This document shows, one piece after another, positions 31,356 to 44,199 of a DNA stretch of 64,000 nt (position 1 is the stretch's first letter; every line of letters starts with the position of its first letter). Source of the stretch: Merluccius polli (lineage: Eukaryota > Chordata > Actinopteri > Gadiformes > Merlucciidae); contig JAOPHQ010005454.1 in NCBI GenBank assembly GCA_030340625.1, positions 62,001 through 126,000 of the forward strand, in the 5' to 3' direction. The notes under the pieces were generated by a model. It saw only the letters and a list, made by a program, of their open reading frames with translations, had not been told where the DNA came from and did not search any database. The translations under genes and the position numbers were made by a program.

Positions 31356-34300
31356 TTATGGTATTTCTAAGAAAGACAGAGCAAGAGTAAATTCTATAAA
31401 GGGAGACCAGACTGTCAACATTTTATGACGAGATTTAGACCTATTATACCTGAGCTTTTCTAATGGAATTGAGGATAGCACTTCCTTGATCCAACTCGTG
31501 AATGACGGGGGCTTATTAGACTTCCAACCGCGGAGAATAAGTTTGCGGGCTAGAAGTGAGGTAAATGCTATGGAGTTGGATTGGGCCGAAGTAATGATTA
31601 AACCCTCATTGGGAACTCCAAAAATAGCAGTAATTGGATTGGGTTCAATTGATTTGCAGCAAATATATGAAAAGGCTTCAAAGATGTGACCCCAAAATGT
31701 AGTCAAAGATGGACAATCCCAAAACATATGCCCAGCTGTAGCTGAGTTCAGATGGCAACTGATACAAGTAGAGTCAACATTGGGATAGAATTTAGATAGT
31801 CTTTCTCTTGTGTAATGTAAACGATGCAAAACTTTAAACTGGATGAGGCAATGCCTAAGACAAAGAGAGATGGTGTGAATACGGTGTAAAGAATGCTCCC
31901 AAACCTCTCCAGTGAACTCCACGTTCAGATCTTGTTCCCAAGCCAATTTGGTCTTCTCTAGGGAAGGTAAACTATTTGTTTGGATAGTCTTATATATTCT
32001 AGAAACATTTCCTCTGGTATCTGGGTTCCAGTCTAATATGATGTCCAACATGTTCTTTTCCGGCAGGGCAGGAAATGAGCAATGTTTTTTGGCAAAGCTG
32101 CGTGTCTGGAGATATCTAAAGAAGTGTGTTTTTGGCAAGTTATTGTCCTTTTGAAGAATTTCAAATGAAACAAAAGTGCCATCTTTGAAAAGGTCACTAA
32201 AAAAAATCAAGCCATTATTGTGCCACACGTGAAATGCCGCATCATTCGGGGAGGGAGGAAATAGATGGTTGTGAGTCAAGGGCATAAGGCCACATGCACT
32301 ATTTAAATTAAAATCTTTTCTGAATTGAAGCAAGATCCTGATTGAGTTTTTTATCACAGGATTATTGAAACGTTTAATAGTTCCAACAGGTAGAGGAGAG
32401 CTCAGTATAGATAATGGGGAGACCTCGGAATTAGGGCGGATCTCCATAAGGGCCCAGGAGGGGCCTCTCTTATATTCAAATGCTGATACCCAGTGATTTA
32501 ATTTAGCTATATTGGCCGACCAGTAATAAAACATAAAATTAGGCAGTCCCAGTCCCCCCATTGACTTCGGCATTTCCAGAAGGGCTTTTTTTGATCGTGG
32601 CCTGGATTTATTTCACACAAATGCAGATATGTGACTGTCAAGTTCTCGAAACATAGATTTAGGTAAAAAGAAAGGAATCATTTGAAAGAGGTATAGGAAT
32701 CGAGGCAGCACAGACATCTTAACGGCATTAACCCTACCTGCCAAGGAAACTGGCAGAGACCCCCATTTCACTAGATCCAGTTTTGTACGTGCCAGTAAAC
32801 GTTTAAAGTTATGACCGTATAAATCTTTGTAGGAGCGTGTGACATTTATTCCAAGATATGTAAACGATTGGCGTTCCAGTTTAAATGGAAAGTCGCTGTA
32901 GTCAATATCTAGTGCAATTTGGTTAATCGGAAAAAGCAGACTTTTGGAAAAATTCAATTTATAGCCTGAGAGTCTTCCGAACTGATGAAATAAATCTATA
33001 AGCCGAGAAAGTGATTCAACAGGGTCAGTTATATAGAGAAGTAGGTCGTCGGCATAAAGAGAGACCTTGTGAGAAGAGCCCCCTCTCTCAATGCCAGCGA
33101 TATTATCATCTGCTCTGAGGGCTATAGCCAAAGGCTCAATAGCAATACCAAATAGATACGGAGATAGGCAACGCCACGATGGAGAAGGAAGTAGTCTGAA
33201 CTTATGAAGTTGGTTCGAACTGAAGCTTTTGGGGTTGCATAAAGTAGTCTGATCCATTTAATAAATGCTGGGCCAAATCCAAATCTATCTAGAACAGTGA
33301 AGAGGTACTCCCATTCAATCCGATCGAAAGCCTTCTCGGCATCTAGGGAAAGCACAATTTCCGCTCGCTGTACAGAGTGGGAAGAATAAAGCACATTAAA
33401 CAGTCTACGCATGTTGTAAAAAGATTGTCTGCCAGGTATGAAGCCCGTCTGGTCAGGTGCAATTATGTTAGTAATCACTGTTTCAATGCGTTGGGCGAGA
33501 ATCTGAACAAAGAATGCTAATAGGCCGATAAGCGCCACAGTCTAAAGAATCTCTGTCTTTCTTCAACAAAACCGATGTGACTGCGTGTGATATCGTTTCA
33601 GGAAGTTTTTGTTCTGTTAACGTCTCATTGTATACAGAGCACAGGATGGGAGATAGCTTTGAAGAGAAAGATTTATAAAATTCTTGGGGGAACCCATCTG
33701 GCCCCGCTGCTCTGCCGCTACGCATCAAATTAATGGCTTGAGAGACCTCTTTGCATGTTATAGTAGCTTCCAGGCCAAATTCTTTGAAACTGTCATTGAT
33801 GATTTTGGGATGTGTAGAAGTCGTGTCCGGTGCCACACGGATCCCAGGGATAGCTCTGTTAGCAGCTGATTGTTTAAGTTGGTGGGATAGTAGTCTACCT
33901 GATTTGTCACCATGTTCATAAAATATTTGCCGTGATTTAAATAAAAGCTGTTCGGTGTGCCTGATCGATAAGTTATCAAACTCAGTCTGTAGCAGCAGCC
34001 GCTCCTTATATAGTTCAGGTGTGGGGTCAGATGAAAACTTCCTGTCTGTTTCGGCTATCTGAGTAGACAGTTCTGAGAGACGCTTTGTGTGATTACGTTT
34101 CTCGAAAGCTGAGTAAGAAATGATTTGGCCTCTAAGATAGGCTTTGAGGGATTCCCAAATTATAGTAGCTGACATACCTGGGGTCAAATTAATTTCTAGA
34201 AAATCATCAATTTGGGCATTTATGAACTTGGTAAATTTATTACTTGACAGCAACAAAGGATCTAACCGCCAAGTACGTTGAGGCGTTACACTATTTGGGA

Positions 34301-35039
34301 AATGCATATCTAATTGAACTGGGCAGTGGTCAGAGATAACAATACTGTGGTATTTGCAGTTTGAGACAAATGGGAGGGAGCCGTTATCAACCAAGAAAAA
34401 GTCTATTCGTGAGTATGAACGGTGGACTGGCGAAAAAAAATGAGTATTGTTTAGTTGTAGGATTTACATGCCTCCATGGATCTGTAAGTTTATATGAATC
34501 AATAAATGACAGAAGAACCTTACCGGATTTGGATGTTGCACTATTAGGTCTGGGCCTGGACTTGTCTAGGCCTGGGTGCAGTATGCAATTGAAGTCACTG
34601 CCCAAAACCAGATAGTGTGTATGGAGATCCAGAAGCTTGGCTATAAAACGGGTGAAAAACTGTGGGTTGTCCCAGTTCGGACCATATACATTAGCTAAAA
34701 CAATTTGGGACCCAAAAAGTTTGCCAGCAACAATTACTTATCATCAGCAATTACAGAAGTCGGTACAAAAGGAATTCCTTTTCTAATTAATATTGCAGCA
34801 CCTCTGGACCTATCCCCGTATTTGGAACAAAATATCTGCCCAACCCATCCTCTCTCAAGTTTGGTGTGCTCATTAGTATGGAGGTGGGTCTCTTGCAGAA
34901 AAATAATTTCTGAACCTAGTGATTTTAGATGACTAAACACACGGCTGCGCTTAATTGGATGATGGATCCCTTTAATATTCCAGCTGATGAGCCTAATAGA
35001 GCCTGGAGTGTTGGAACTAGGTGATGTCATATTTATCAA
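31356..35039 (-). pseudogene. L1 ORF2 (endonuclease and reverse transcriptase), frameshifted
   Basis: The endonuclease starts at 35039 (ISWNIKGIH, FLQETHL) and continues at 34605 in another frame (GSDFNCIL). RT reads in pieces: 34394-33483, 33538-33122 (DQTGFIPGRQ, LSLDAEKAFDRIEW) and 33257-32613 (SLYADDLLLYI). The C-terminal part 32573-31356 has the Cys-rich segment CISCHLNSATAGH. At least five frame changes or stops, including a small deletion before the SPYLF motif near 33170, make it non-functional. Confidence 0.85.
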
Positions 35040-35699
35040 AAATATGTGGAATTAAGTGGCTTGACCCTAGATGATTTAAAGGCCCCATTGTCAATCTTTT
35101 CCATATGAAAACACATACATAAAAAATATTAATAGAAAAACAAAACAAAAAAGGGAGTCCAAAATCCCTATGCAGATCCCCCCCCAAACGGAAGATCGCA
35201 CTAACCTCTTCTAAGTTAAGAAAGAGAAAGCACATTTAAGGTGCTTGATTTACAGGAAAACGCTAACTAACCAATACCTGCAGAACATGTCTTGTCAAAT
35301 TATTAAGGCAAAAGAGGTAATAACAGTCAGAATACGATAAGCCTTATTGCAGTGTAAACAAGCGAAAAACAGCAAAAACTGTACGCTCAAAATAGCACAC
35401 AATATCAGTAATAATAGTAGCATCCGGCTAAAATAGCCTCATCTGAGGTAGAACCTAGGTATCAAAATATAGTCCACAAAAATAGTCTGTGAAATGAAAG
35501 TAACATGCATCATAAAAAAAAAAAATTTCAACAGGTCAAGTGGGTAGGCTACTCACACACTGTCGTTCCACCATTGGCATCAGGGAGCAGTATATTCGAA
35601 TGTCACAGGGTGGAAAATAACTGCTCAAAGTGTCATTGCAATATCTCAGTAAAGTTCAGTGTAGATTTGGCCTCTCCAGGAAAGTAGGTCGGATGAAGT

Positions 35700-36635
35700 C
35701 TATTTATCCACTCGATTGGCATAAGGAATGATGTTCTGTGCGACATAGGACTGGGCATCTTCTAGGGTCAGGAAGCTCTTCTCGGTGTCGCCGTAGGTGA
35801 TGCAAAGACGGGCGGGGTGGGCGATGCCAAAACGGACTCCCTGTAGGCCTCTTAGCTGTTGCCGGACGTCATTGAAGGCTGCGCAGGCTTTGGCCACATG
35901 AGCGGTGTAGTCAGGGTAGACGGAGATAGTAATGTCATTCACCTTGATCCTCTGCTTCTCCCTGGCCTCACTGTAGTAATGAAGGCGGGCTACAATGGTC
36001 CTCGGACGCTGACCAGGTTTTGGCACCGGCTGTAGCGATCTGTGGGACCTGTCTATCACTGGGGGATCAGTTAGGTTAAATGCTTTCTGTAGCAAGTCAG
36101 CAACTGTAGTTGAAGAGCAGTTATTTGGGCCCTCGGGCACCCCGATAATCCTGATGTTATTCCTTCTGGATCTAGATTCCAGATCTTCACATTTGTTTTG
36201 CAATGAATCAGTCAGGTTCCCAAGCCATTTCACCTCCCGTATCAAGACGTCAACGTCATCAGAGCATACAGTCAGGCTACGTTCAGTGTCGCTCATGCTA
36301 CTGTTCAGTGTTGCTAGCTCAGCAGTGATAGCCGTCTTAAAGTCATCAAAGCCCGTCTTGATAGCACGGACATCCGTTCGTATTGTCGCCATTTCAATCT
36401 TCAACACTTCCCTCACCTCCGTTTTCATCATGTCAACAAAGTCCGCATGCAAGGAGGAAAGCAACTCGCGCTTGAAGTCTACCGCGTTAGCCCCGTCAGC
36501 CCCCGCGGGGCTATCAGCAGCACTGTCTCCTTTATCACTCGAGGCCAAGGATGAAGCGGGAGAGCCAGGCCCCGGCGAGGGCGAGCTAGGTCCCGGCTCC
36601 GATGCACACGCTGCACGTCTCCTAGATTTCCCCAT
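35700..36635 (-). CDS. L1 ORF1 protein (RNA-binding), 311 residues
   Basis: The product has a Ser/Pro-rich N-terminus, a predicted coiled coil (about residues 60-150) that would form trimers, an RRM beginning with NNIRIIGVPEG (about 159-169) and a C-terminal domain with RPRTIVARLHYYSEA. This is the L1 ORF1p plan; such proteins coat L1 RNA and act as nucleic-acid chaperones. The frame is fully open, in contrast to ORF2. Confidence 0.85.
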   Translation of the reverse strand: MGKSRRRAACASEPGPSSPSPGPGSPASSLASSDKGDSAADSPAGADGANAVDFKRELLSSLHADFVDMMKTEVREVLKIEMATIRTDVRAIKTGFDDFKTAITAELATLNSSMSDTERSLTVCSDDVDVLIREVKWLGNLTDSLQNKCEDLESRSRRNNIRIIGVPEGPNNCSSTTVADLLQKAFNLTDPPVIDRSHRSLQPVPKPGQRPRTIVARLHYYSEAREKQRIKVNDITISVYPDYTAHVAKACAAFNDVRQQLRGLQGVRFGIAHPARLCITYGDTEKSFLTLEDAQSYVAQNIIPYANRVDK

Positions 36636-36654
36636 GGCTCAGAATCACGTTGGA

Positions 36655-39600
36655 TATTGATCCGGGATCTTGTAATGCTGTGTTTTTTATTGTGTCTCTC
36701 TCTGCTAATTTCTCTGCTGCTCTGTCAACACTCCGTGGCTTTTCTTACTTATGATCGCCAGTCTCTGCTGCTTTTTAAGGACTGTTTTGAGCAATACACG
36801 CGTGAAAATCCTGCTGCCAGTTTCAGACATCATCCGACATTCTCTCACCTGCCCGTGGAGTGCATTTCTCGGCTTCCATGCTGCGCTGCTCACCACAGGA
36901 GGCGTCGGAGGCGACGGGGGAAACGCGGAGGTCTCCGAGTCAAGATCAGAGCCTGGGCCCGTCTCGCTGTCTCTCAGCCATGGTCAGGCTCCCGCGGTCG
37001 CCGCTTACTCCAAACAAGTTGGGTTGATCCCCTCCTGACGCGGCGATCCTGGGACCTGAACTACGCCTGCCATGTACCCATTGTCCCACGGCTTCCCTCG
37101 GCACCTGTCATTGCCTTCCGACCGCGACCCCGCATTTGCAGCCGCGAGGTAAACCCGGATAACATCCGATGTTTGAAATTCTCCCGCTGTGTGCAGGTCT
37201 CGACACACACGGAAGCAAAAGTGGCACTTGTCAATAGCAGATCTGTGTTAAATAAGACCTTCATATTGAATGACTTTTTCTCCCGTCAAAATCTGGATTT
37301 ATTATTTTTAACTGAGACCTGGATTTCTGCTGGAGTTGGTGAATCATCTGCCTTTGGTGAACTATGCCCTTCAAACTGCTCATTCATCAGCACTCCAAGG
37401 CGCTCCGGACGTGGAGGTGGAGTAGCTCTTGTCTACAATAACATTTTAAAAATCCAGCCTCTTTCCGTGAGAAGTTTTTCCACGTTTGAATTCCAATGCG
37501 TCACTGTGGAATCAAAACGCAATTCACTGTTATGTGTCTTGATATATAGACCGCCTAAGCCTGATAAAGACTTTCTTACAGAATTTTCCTCTTTTTTATC
37601 TGACTTTGTGTCGATGTATGATCGTCTGCTGTTGCTGGGCGATTTTAATATCCACGTCTGCTGCCCGGATAAGCCTATGGTCAAGGAGTTCTGTGACGTT
37701 CTGGATGCGTTTGGGCTCACCCAACACATTGACCAAGCAACCCATATACTGGGTCATACTTTGGACCTTGTCCTCTGGTATGGCTTTTCTGTTGAGAACA
37801 TATCAATTGATGATGCTACTTTCTCTGATCATAAGCCCATCTTTTTCAACATCAATATTGCTCATCCTGTTCAGATAGTCAAAGCACCTGGTCATTATTT
37901 TCGTCGCTTAAACCCACAGACTACAGCCCAGTTCACTGACTGCTTTTTAAGTAAAGACATTGCTTCAGCTATGACTGCAGCTGCTGATGCCTCATGTAGC
38001 CCTGATGATTTAATTGTTTTACTTAACTCATCCTGCACAGACATTTTAGACTCAGTGGCCCCTCTCAGGTACAAACACCCCAATTTTAAATCTAAATTCC
38101 GGCTTGATGACCATACTCGCTCACTCAGACAGGCCTGTCGCAGAGCTGAAAGGAGATGGAAGAAAGACCGCCTTACTGTCTCCTTCCAAATCTTAAAATC
38201 TGCTTTATCATCCTTTCAGGCCGCCGCCAAAGAAGCCAGAGCCAGATATTTTTCAGACATTATAAACCGGCATTCCAATAGACCGAAAATTCTGTTTAAC
38301 ACAATTAACTCCATCATGAACCCAGCACTTTCTCCAGCCCCCATTGTAAATTCTGATGTCTGTGAAAACTTCCTCCATTTTTTCACTGAAAAAATTGAGA
38401 ACATCAGAGCTCTGTTCCCTCCTCCTGATCCATTTCCTCATATACCCCCACACCCTATAGCTACTTTTTGTCACTTCAACCCTGTCTCCCTGGTCGACTT
38501 AAAGGACATTGTCTTGCATATGAAAACCACTTCATCCCATGGTGATGAGGTCCCATGTCCCATATTAAAGGAAGCCTTTGACACTGTTGGCCCCTCCCTT
38601 CAACTCATTATTAACTCTTGTCTGACATCTGGTTCTGTCCCAGCCTGCCTCAAACATGCAACTGTCCAACCTTTACTCAAGAAACACAACCTGGATCCCA
38701 AATGCTTAAACAACTATCGCCCGATCTCTAAACTCCCATTTATCTCGAAAGTTCTTGAGAAAGTAGTGTTGTCCCAGCTGTCCCCCCTCCTATCCCAACA
38801 CGCCATCTTGGAGCCTTTTCAATCTGGCTTCAGGGCCTGTCACAGCACTGAAACTGCTCTGCTAAAAATCACAAGTGACTTGCTCCTCACACTCGACGCT
38901 GGTCAAAGCGCAGTTTTGGTGCTATTGGATCTCAGTGCGGCCTTTGACACCGTGGATCATAACATCCTCCTCAACCGCCTTGAAGAGTGGGTGGGCATCA
39001 AAGGGTCTGCACTGCTCTGGTTTAAATCATATCTGCAACACAGAACTTTCTCAGTCGCCATCGGTCATTCTTCATCTGCCCCGGTCTCCCATGGGGTGCC
39101 CCAAGGATCAATTTTAGGGCCAATACTTTTCCGCCTGTACATGCTCCCCCTTGGGGACATTATCCGTAAACACTCTGTTTCTTTCCACTTTTACGCGGAT
39201 GACACACAGTTATATCTTCCATTAACAACCCAGGAGTCAGCACAACCTCTCCTACACTGTATAGAAGCTATCAAGCACTGGATGTCCAATAACTTTTTAC
39301 AACTCAATGACAGCAAGACCGAGGTCGTAATTTTTGGATCCCCTAAATCAATCCCCTCAGTTACAGACAGTCTATCCCACCTCTCCTCCTTTGTCAAGCC
39401 ATCTGCCAAAAGTCTTGGGGTTATCTTTGAGTCAGATCTGTGTTTTAAAAAACAGATAAATACCGTTATCAAAAACAGTTATTATCAGTTGAGAGTGATC
39501 ACCAAGCTCAAGCCCTCTCTGTCTTTTAAAGATCTGGAAACAGTCATCCATGCTTTTATTACATCTCGACTGGATTACTGCAACGCCCTTTATTTTTGGC

Positions 39601-40258
39601 CTCCCCCAGTCCCAGCTAACTCGCCTGCAGTTGGTACAAAATGCTGCTGCTAGACTTTTAACAGGCACAAAGAGGCAGGAACACATTACCCCTGTTCTCT
39701 CCTCTCTGCACTGGCTCCCCATTCGTTTTAGAATTAATTTTAAGATGCTGCTTTTGGTTTTTAAGTCACTCCATGGCCAGGCCCCTTTGTACATCTCTGA
39801 GATGTTACAGCATTACTCTGCCCCCAGGTCCCTCCGTTCTGCTGACCAAGGTCTCCTCCATGTTGCCCGGTCCCGCCTAAAAACCAAAGGGGATCGCGCT
39901 TGTGCTGTGGCAGCACCACGTCTGTGGAATGCTCTGCCTCTTAATATCAGATCCGCTCCCACAATCAGCACTTTTAAATCAAGGCTCAAAACATTTCTGT
40001 ACACCTTGGCCTTTGACTCCTAGGTACTCTCTTTTTAATTCTAACCCTATATTTTGGCTTGATTGCACCTGTCTGTTGTAATGCTTTTTGTATTTTTATG
40101 CATTTTATTTTATTTTATTTCCCTGATTGACAATGTATTGTTTTTAGCTTTTATTTTTATTTTATTTTAATTCTAGCTTTAGTTTGTCACTGTACAGCAC
40201 TTTGGCCAGTCCTACTGTTTTAAATGTGCTATATAAATTAAATTGACTTGACTTGACA
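36655..40258 (+). mobile_element. L2-clade LINE, nearly full length
   Basis: It runs from the border with the L1 to the typical L2 tail, CAGCACTTTGG ... GTGCTATATAAA followed by TTGACTTGAC repeats at about 40245-40258. One long coding region with a single frameshift lies inside. Confidence 0.88.
36657..40023 (+). pseudogene. L2 endonuclease/reverse transcriptase with one frameshift
   Basis: Frame 1 is open from 36657 to 39653 (998 codons): an Arg-rich segment (HHRRRRRRRG), an APE-type endonuclease (LLFLTETWI, LLLGDFNIH, TFSDHKPIFF) and RT (PISKLPFISKVLEK, LLDLSAAFDTVDHN, HGVPQGSILGP, FYADDTQLY). The conserved C-terminal part (LVQNAAARLL, LHWLPIRFRI, LWNALPLNIR) continues in the next frame to 40023. 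The change falls at one extra T in TTTATTTTTGG at about 39588-39598. One base separates this copy from an intact coding region, so it is either young or affected by a sequencing error. Confidence 0.88.
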
Positions 40259-40264
40259 TAGCTG

Positions 40265-40625
40265 CTCAACAGCGCCCCCGCATTTTTATATTTCTACAGA
40301 CATTTGCTAAGTTATTGACATATAGGCTGAATAAAACAGGACCCAATATTGAGCCCTGTGGTACTCCCGCAGAACAAGTGAGGTATGAAGACAGCGAATC
40401 ACCAATTTTAACTGCTTGTTTTCTGTCGGACAGGTATGATTTCATCCAGCAGAGGGCACTATTTGAGAAGTTGAAATGAGTTAATTTAGCAATAAGCACA
40501 TCATGATTAATGGTGTCAAAAGCAGATTTTAAATCAAGAAATACAGCAGTTACAAAGCCACCCTGATCCAACAAGCTCTTTAAGTTTTCTAGGAAATAAC
40601 AGGTAGCTGTCTCTGTTGAATGAAA
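40265..40625 (-). mobile_element. LINE reverse transcriptase, N-terminal RT part (piece 3 of 3)
   Basis: On the minus strand LLDQGGFVTAVFLDLKSAF, then GVPQGSILGPVLF and YVNNLANVC precede the YADD box now found at 30200. The join CRNIKM continues in sense with the other side, so the pieces were contiguous before the L1/L2 block arrived. Confidence 0.78.
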
Positions 40626-43125
40626 TTTCCTAAATAGGACAGGGCATCTAAGGGGGCTTGAGCCAGAGGCTCAAAAGGGACTCCCGATAACCCACGTAAA
40701 ACGATGGGGAGGTCCCAGCGTGGTGCCAACCCGCAAACAACGTGTTTCACGCGTCTTGTCTCTCGCAAGAATCTCTTGACCAGGGGGTGGCTGAAAACTG
40801 ACAGAATCAACCTCTCAGAAGCCAAACCAGCAACCGTCCCGACAGGTAGGGCGGGTGGTGAATAGACCCATGAGCCTGCGACACTACAGTGTGTCCGGTC
40901 TCATTGGCACCTGCCACGGTGTTATGCACAAGAGCGCTGCCAGCTCTGGGAACTACAGAGCTGAGTGACTCTCTGGTGCTACCAGAATGAGCGACAGCCT
41001 CTCCTGTCTGGTTCTCTTGAGGAGAGGGTGAATCAACTGAAGCGGTGGGAACGCATACAGGAGCACCCGTGGCCAAGCACTTTGTGCCATCGTGTCTACC
41101 CCCAACGGGGGAAGATCCCACGGGCTGAAAGAAAACCACGTTGTTGCCGTCATCACCGTTGAGTCTAGGGAGAGAGCAAAGTAGACCAGCTGATGGCAGG
41201 AAAACGGGGAGCTTTTTTCCCAATTGATGGCAAAACCCAGGAGGGAAAGGTGATATATGAACGCCATGGTGTCTTTTCGCTGTTTCCTCTGAGTGACTCA
41301 GAACCAGCAAAACGTCGAGATAGAAAATAATTATTTTCCATTGACGTCTGAGCAGCCCTAGCACTGCCTCTACACACTTCGAGAAGGTGCGCGGGGCCAG
41401 GGAGTAACCAAACGGCAGGCACTGGTATTAGTAAGCCATGCCCATAAAGGTGAAGCAGAGAATTTTCCTGTGAGCCTTAAGAATATGAACATGAAAGTAA
41501 GCAAACAGTTGCCCTCTCTTACACACCAGAGCAGTGCTCTGACAGTGAGCATTCTGAATCTGGTTGCAACAGACTTGTTGAAAACGCGAAGATCTAAAAT
41601 GGGTTCTTGGAAACCAAGAAGTAGCGGGAGTAACACCCTTGGCGTGACTGGAGTGGGGGGGACTATCGAGACAATCCCCTTCTCCAAGAGACGAGCCACC
41701 TCCGCTGCCAGAGCCGAGCTCGCAACGGAGTCCTGCAGCTTCGTCTCCACCATCCCCAAAAAGAGCGGGGGACATTGCTTATACTGAATGGGATGTCCCA
41801 GCTTCAGCATGCTGTCCAACCATGTTGGTAAAACGCAATGCTCTCGCCAAAACGCATAACGCTCTGAAAGATGGCGGGCAGACAGTCAAGGCGCGTTGTG
41901 TAAAAACACGTTGTATTCCCTTACCCCTACCGCTGTCACACCGTGTGTGACCCATGGGGCGCACCCCTCAAAAGGGAGAGGAGGGGCCGTCGGTGGGCTG
42001 GGGTTCCACGGGACAACCCGGCGAGCCAACCAGCCGTTTATAAGGTGGGGGGGGGGGGGGGGGGGGGGGTGCTGCTCACAGGCCGGTGGTAACCAGGTCG
42101 AGAGCGGTGCAGCTTGCTCAGCCTTCTCCTCACTGCCAACAAAGGGGAGAAGGAAATAAAGTTGGGGTCCAGCCCGCTCATAAAGCACACGGGAACGCTG
42201 GTGACTGGCGAGCGAAACCTCGGCTATGCTACGTGGCCTAATCGCCGTCCTACGGTCATCAGGCAGAAGGGAGGGAAACGGCACAGTAGTCGCCGGAGCG
42301 CGGCACACAACAGTCGCTGGGTGCTGTCGGTCTAAAGGTTTTTGCTTGTTTAGGCCGATGTACTGCTGTTCGGTTGAACGGGACCTTTTTTTCTTTATTA
42401 TCATTAAAAGAGAAAACAGGCAATTTAAATGATGCTGCTGCTGGCCGGTCCCAGGTCGGAGCCAGCCTCTGCTGCTTCCTCTGGATCCCTCTGGCGGGGG
42501 GCGGGTTCCCTCTGGGCCGTTGGTCTCACGCTAGTGAGACCAGCGGCGGCCCATGGTGAGTGGACGGACTGCTGGTGTGTGAGGACCTCGGCAAACCACG
42601 GCTCGCACAATCCATCCGAGGACAGGGGGCCCTGGATGAGCCCCGCCCTGTCGCGGTCGGGGGCTGTGGTGTGGGAGAGCCACATGGCTCGGTGACCCAT
42701 AGTGGCCCACACCATTTGCCGTCCAGCTGTGACAGCCACCAACTGACACAGCTGGAGAATAGCGCTGCTGAAGTGGGCAACCCTCTCCTCATGCTCCGGC
42801 CTGAATGTCTCTTTTCCTACCGTCAACGACGATAGGGCAGAAGACAGAAGGGCCATGTTGTTGACGGCCGCCGCGCTGCATTTCGTCAGTGCAGGCGTGT
42901 ATGGCCCCCAAACAGCGAAAACACAAAGCATGCTTTTCATCAGGGGGGAAGCGTCGCTGGGCAGGTGGCGCATGTAGCGCCGGTAGGCCCTGAAAAGGGG
43001 CGTTGTGGTGGTGGCACGGCCATGTCGAAGACCTTGCTAGGATATCATACTGATCATAATTCAGTTGAAAAAGGAGGACGAGTGCCGCTCAACGCGGCCT
43101 TATATACATGGTACCGTGGGAAACC
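40626..43125 (-). pseudogene. Decayed DIRS-type (tyrosine-recombinase) retroelement
   Basis: The order on the minus strand is a Gag-like frame (42973-42425), RT pieces (41819-41370, with LEKGIVSIVPP and PILDLRVFNKSV), the palm box as FYLDVLLVLSHSEE (about 41310) where YLDD is expected, RNase H scraps (41270-40965), and the start of the recombinase region (VFSHPLVKRFLRETRRV at about 40750). Many stops and shifts show it is dead, and most of the recombinase is missing because the LINE piece begins at 40625. A 26-base G-run lies at about 42046-42069. Confidence 0.72.
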
Positions 43126-44190
43126 CCCCACTGTAAAAATAAATATTTTATTTGTTTCAAAAAGTTTGGAAATGAACGCAACTGCTGCCGCCGCACCGCA
43201 GCAAGTTATGTGTCATGCTATAACAATACTAACTAGACAATTTCCTCTGGGGACATTTTGAAAAGGCCACGGGGGCTAATGCTGGAGTGTGTACATTATG
43301 ATGAGATTCTTTAGAGATTTCAAACAATTAATACTCATAACATTATGATATTATATACAAGGAGCACACCTACAACAAACGTTCCTTTTTTAAGTATTTA
43401 TTTATACAGCAACCTATGCCCTTTCAACCTCAAATATGTGGGAGACAAAGTTACAAAGAAAAAGATGAAAAGGGTTGCAGGCAGAGTAGAGTCAAGCGAG
43501 AGGGCAGTGATGATCTTCTATGGTGTCTGCAAATACACACACACACACACACGAAAAAACATCTGTAAGACACCAACATGAATCAAGTCAGGTTAAAGTA
43601 ATCAAGATACAGTACAGTTTGGTACTCATGGGTAAATGTCTCTTACTTTTCTTCTGCTGACTTGCTGTCTTGATATTTGGTCCTCGTCTTCCAAGATCTG
43701 TTGTCATCCTCCCTAAAATATTTAACACATTGTTCAGTAACAGTTATAGAGATACACAGACACAACCTACATTGACCACACTACAATGCATGAGTGATGG
43801 CCCTGTTGTGCAATATATAAATAAAAATAATTTCTACCTCCTGAGCACAGTGCCATTTCTCATGGGTTTCAAAGAGGTAACATGGAATTTTTCTGAAAAG
43901 CCTCATGGACAAGGTGCACCCGATGAGGTTGGTGGTTCTGTGAAACGTTGTACAGTTCAGTTTGAGAACATTGATGAGTTCCATTTGATGTTCAGACAAT
44001 GGATTTGGTTAATATTCTGATGTTCAGAATACGTAAATGTTTTGTTTTGATGGAATTATTTTTCATGCATTTTCTTTCAGATGCCTGATGTGATGTAATG
44101 TCATGATATTACTTTGAAAAAGATATCCACTGTTTGATCCACCGTGATGATTTTAAGCAAAACTACACTTTTTTGCACAATTTCTCAGAA
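43126..44190. other. Intergenic with one short coding-like scrap and a (CA)n run
   Basis: A (CA)n run lies at about 43537-43552. At 43860-43990 (+) a segment reads FSEKPHGQGAPDEVGGSVKR, which resembles a motif common in fish repeat-derived proteins (HGKG-PDG-GG-KR), but it is too short to assign. Nothing else was recognised. Confidence 0.4.
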
Positions 44191-44199
44191 TTTCTCGAC

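Larger units (their letters stand above)
30227..36650 (-). mobile_element. L1-clade LINE with intact ORF1 and broken ORF2
   Basis: From 5' to 3' on the minus strand: ORF1 (36635-35700), a 660-base spacer, ORF2 in several frames (35039-31356), a 3' UTR and a poly-A tail seen as the T-run at 30227-30237. A second low-complexity block with mixed repeats occupies about 30240-31060. Its 5' end abuts the 5' end of an L2 in opposite orientation. Confidence 0.82.

Noticed and set aside
36154..36660. 168-codon plus-strand frame
   Set aside because: It is the antisense of the L1 ORF1 coding region.
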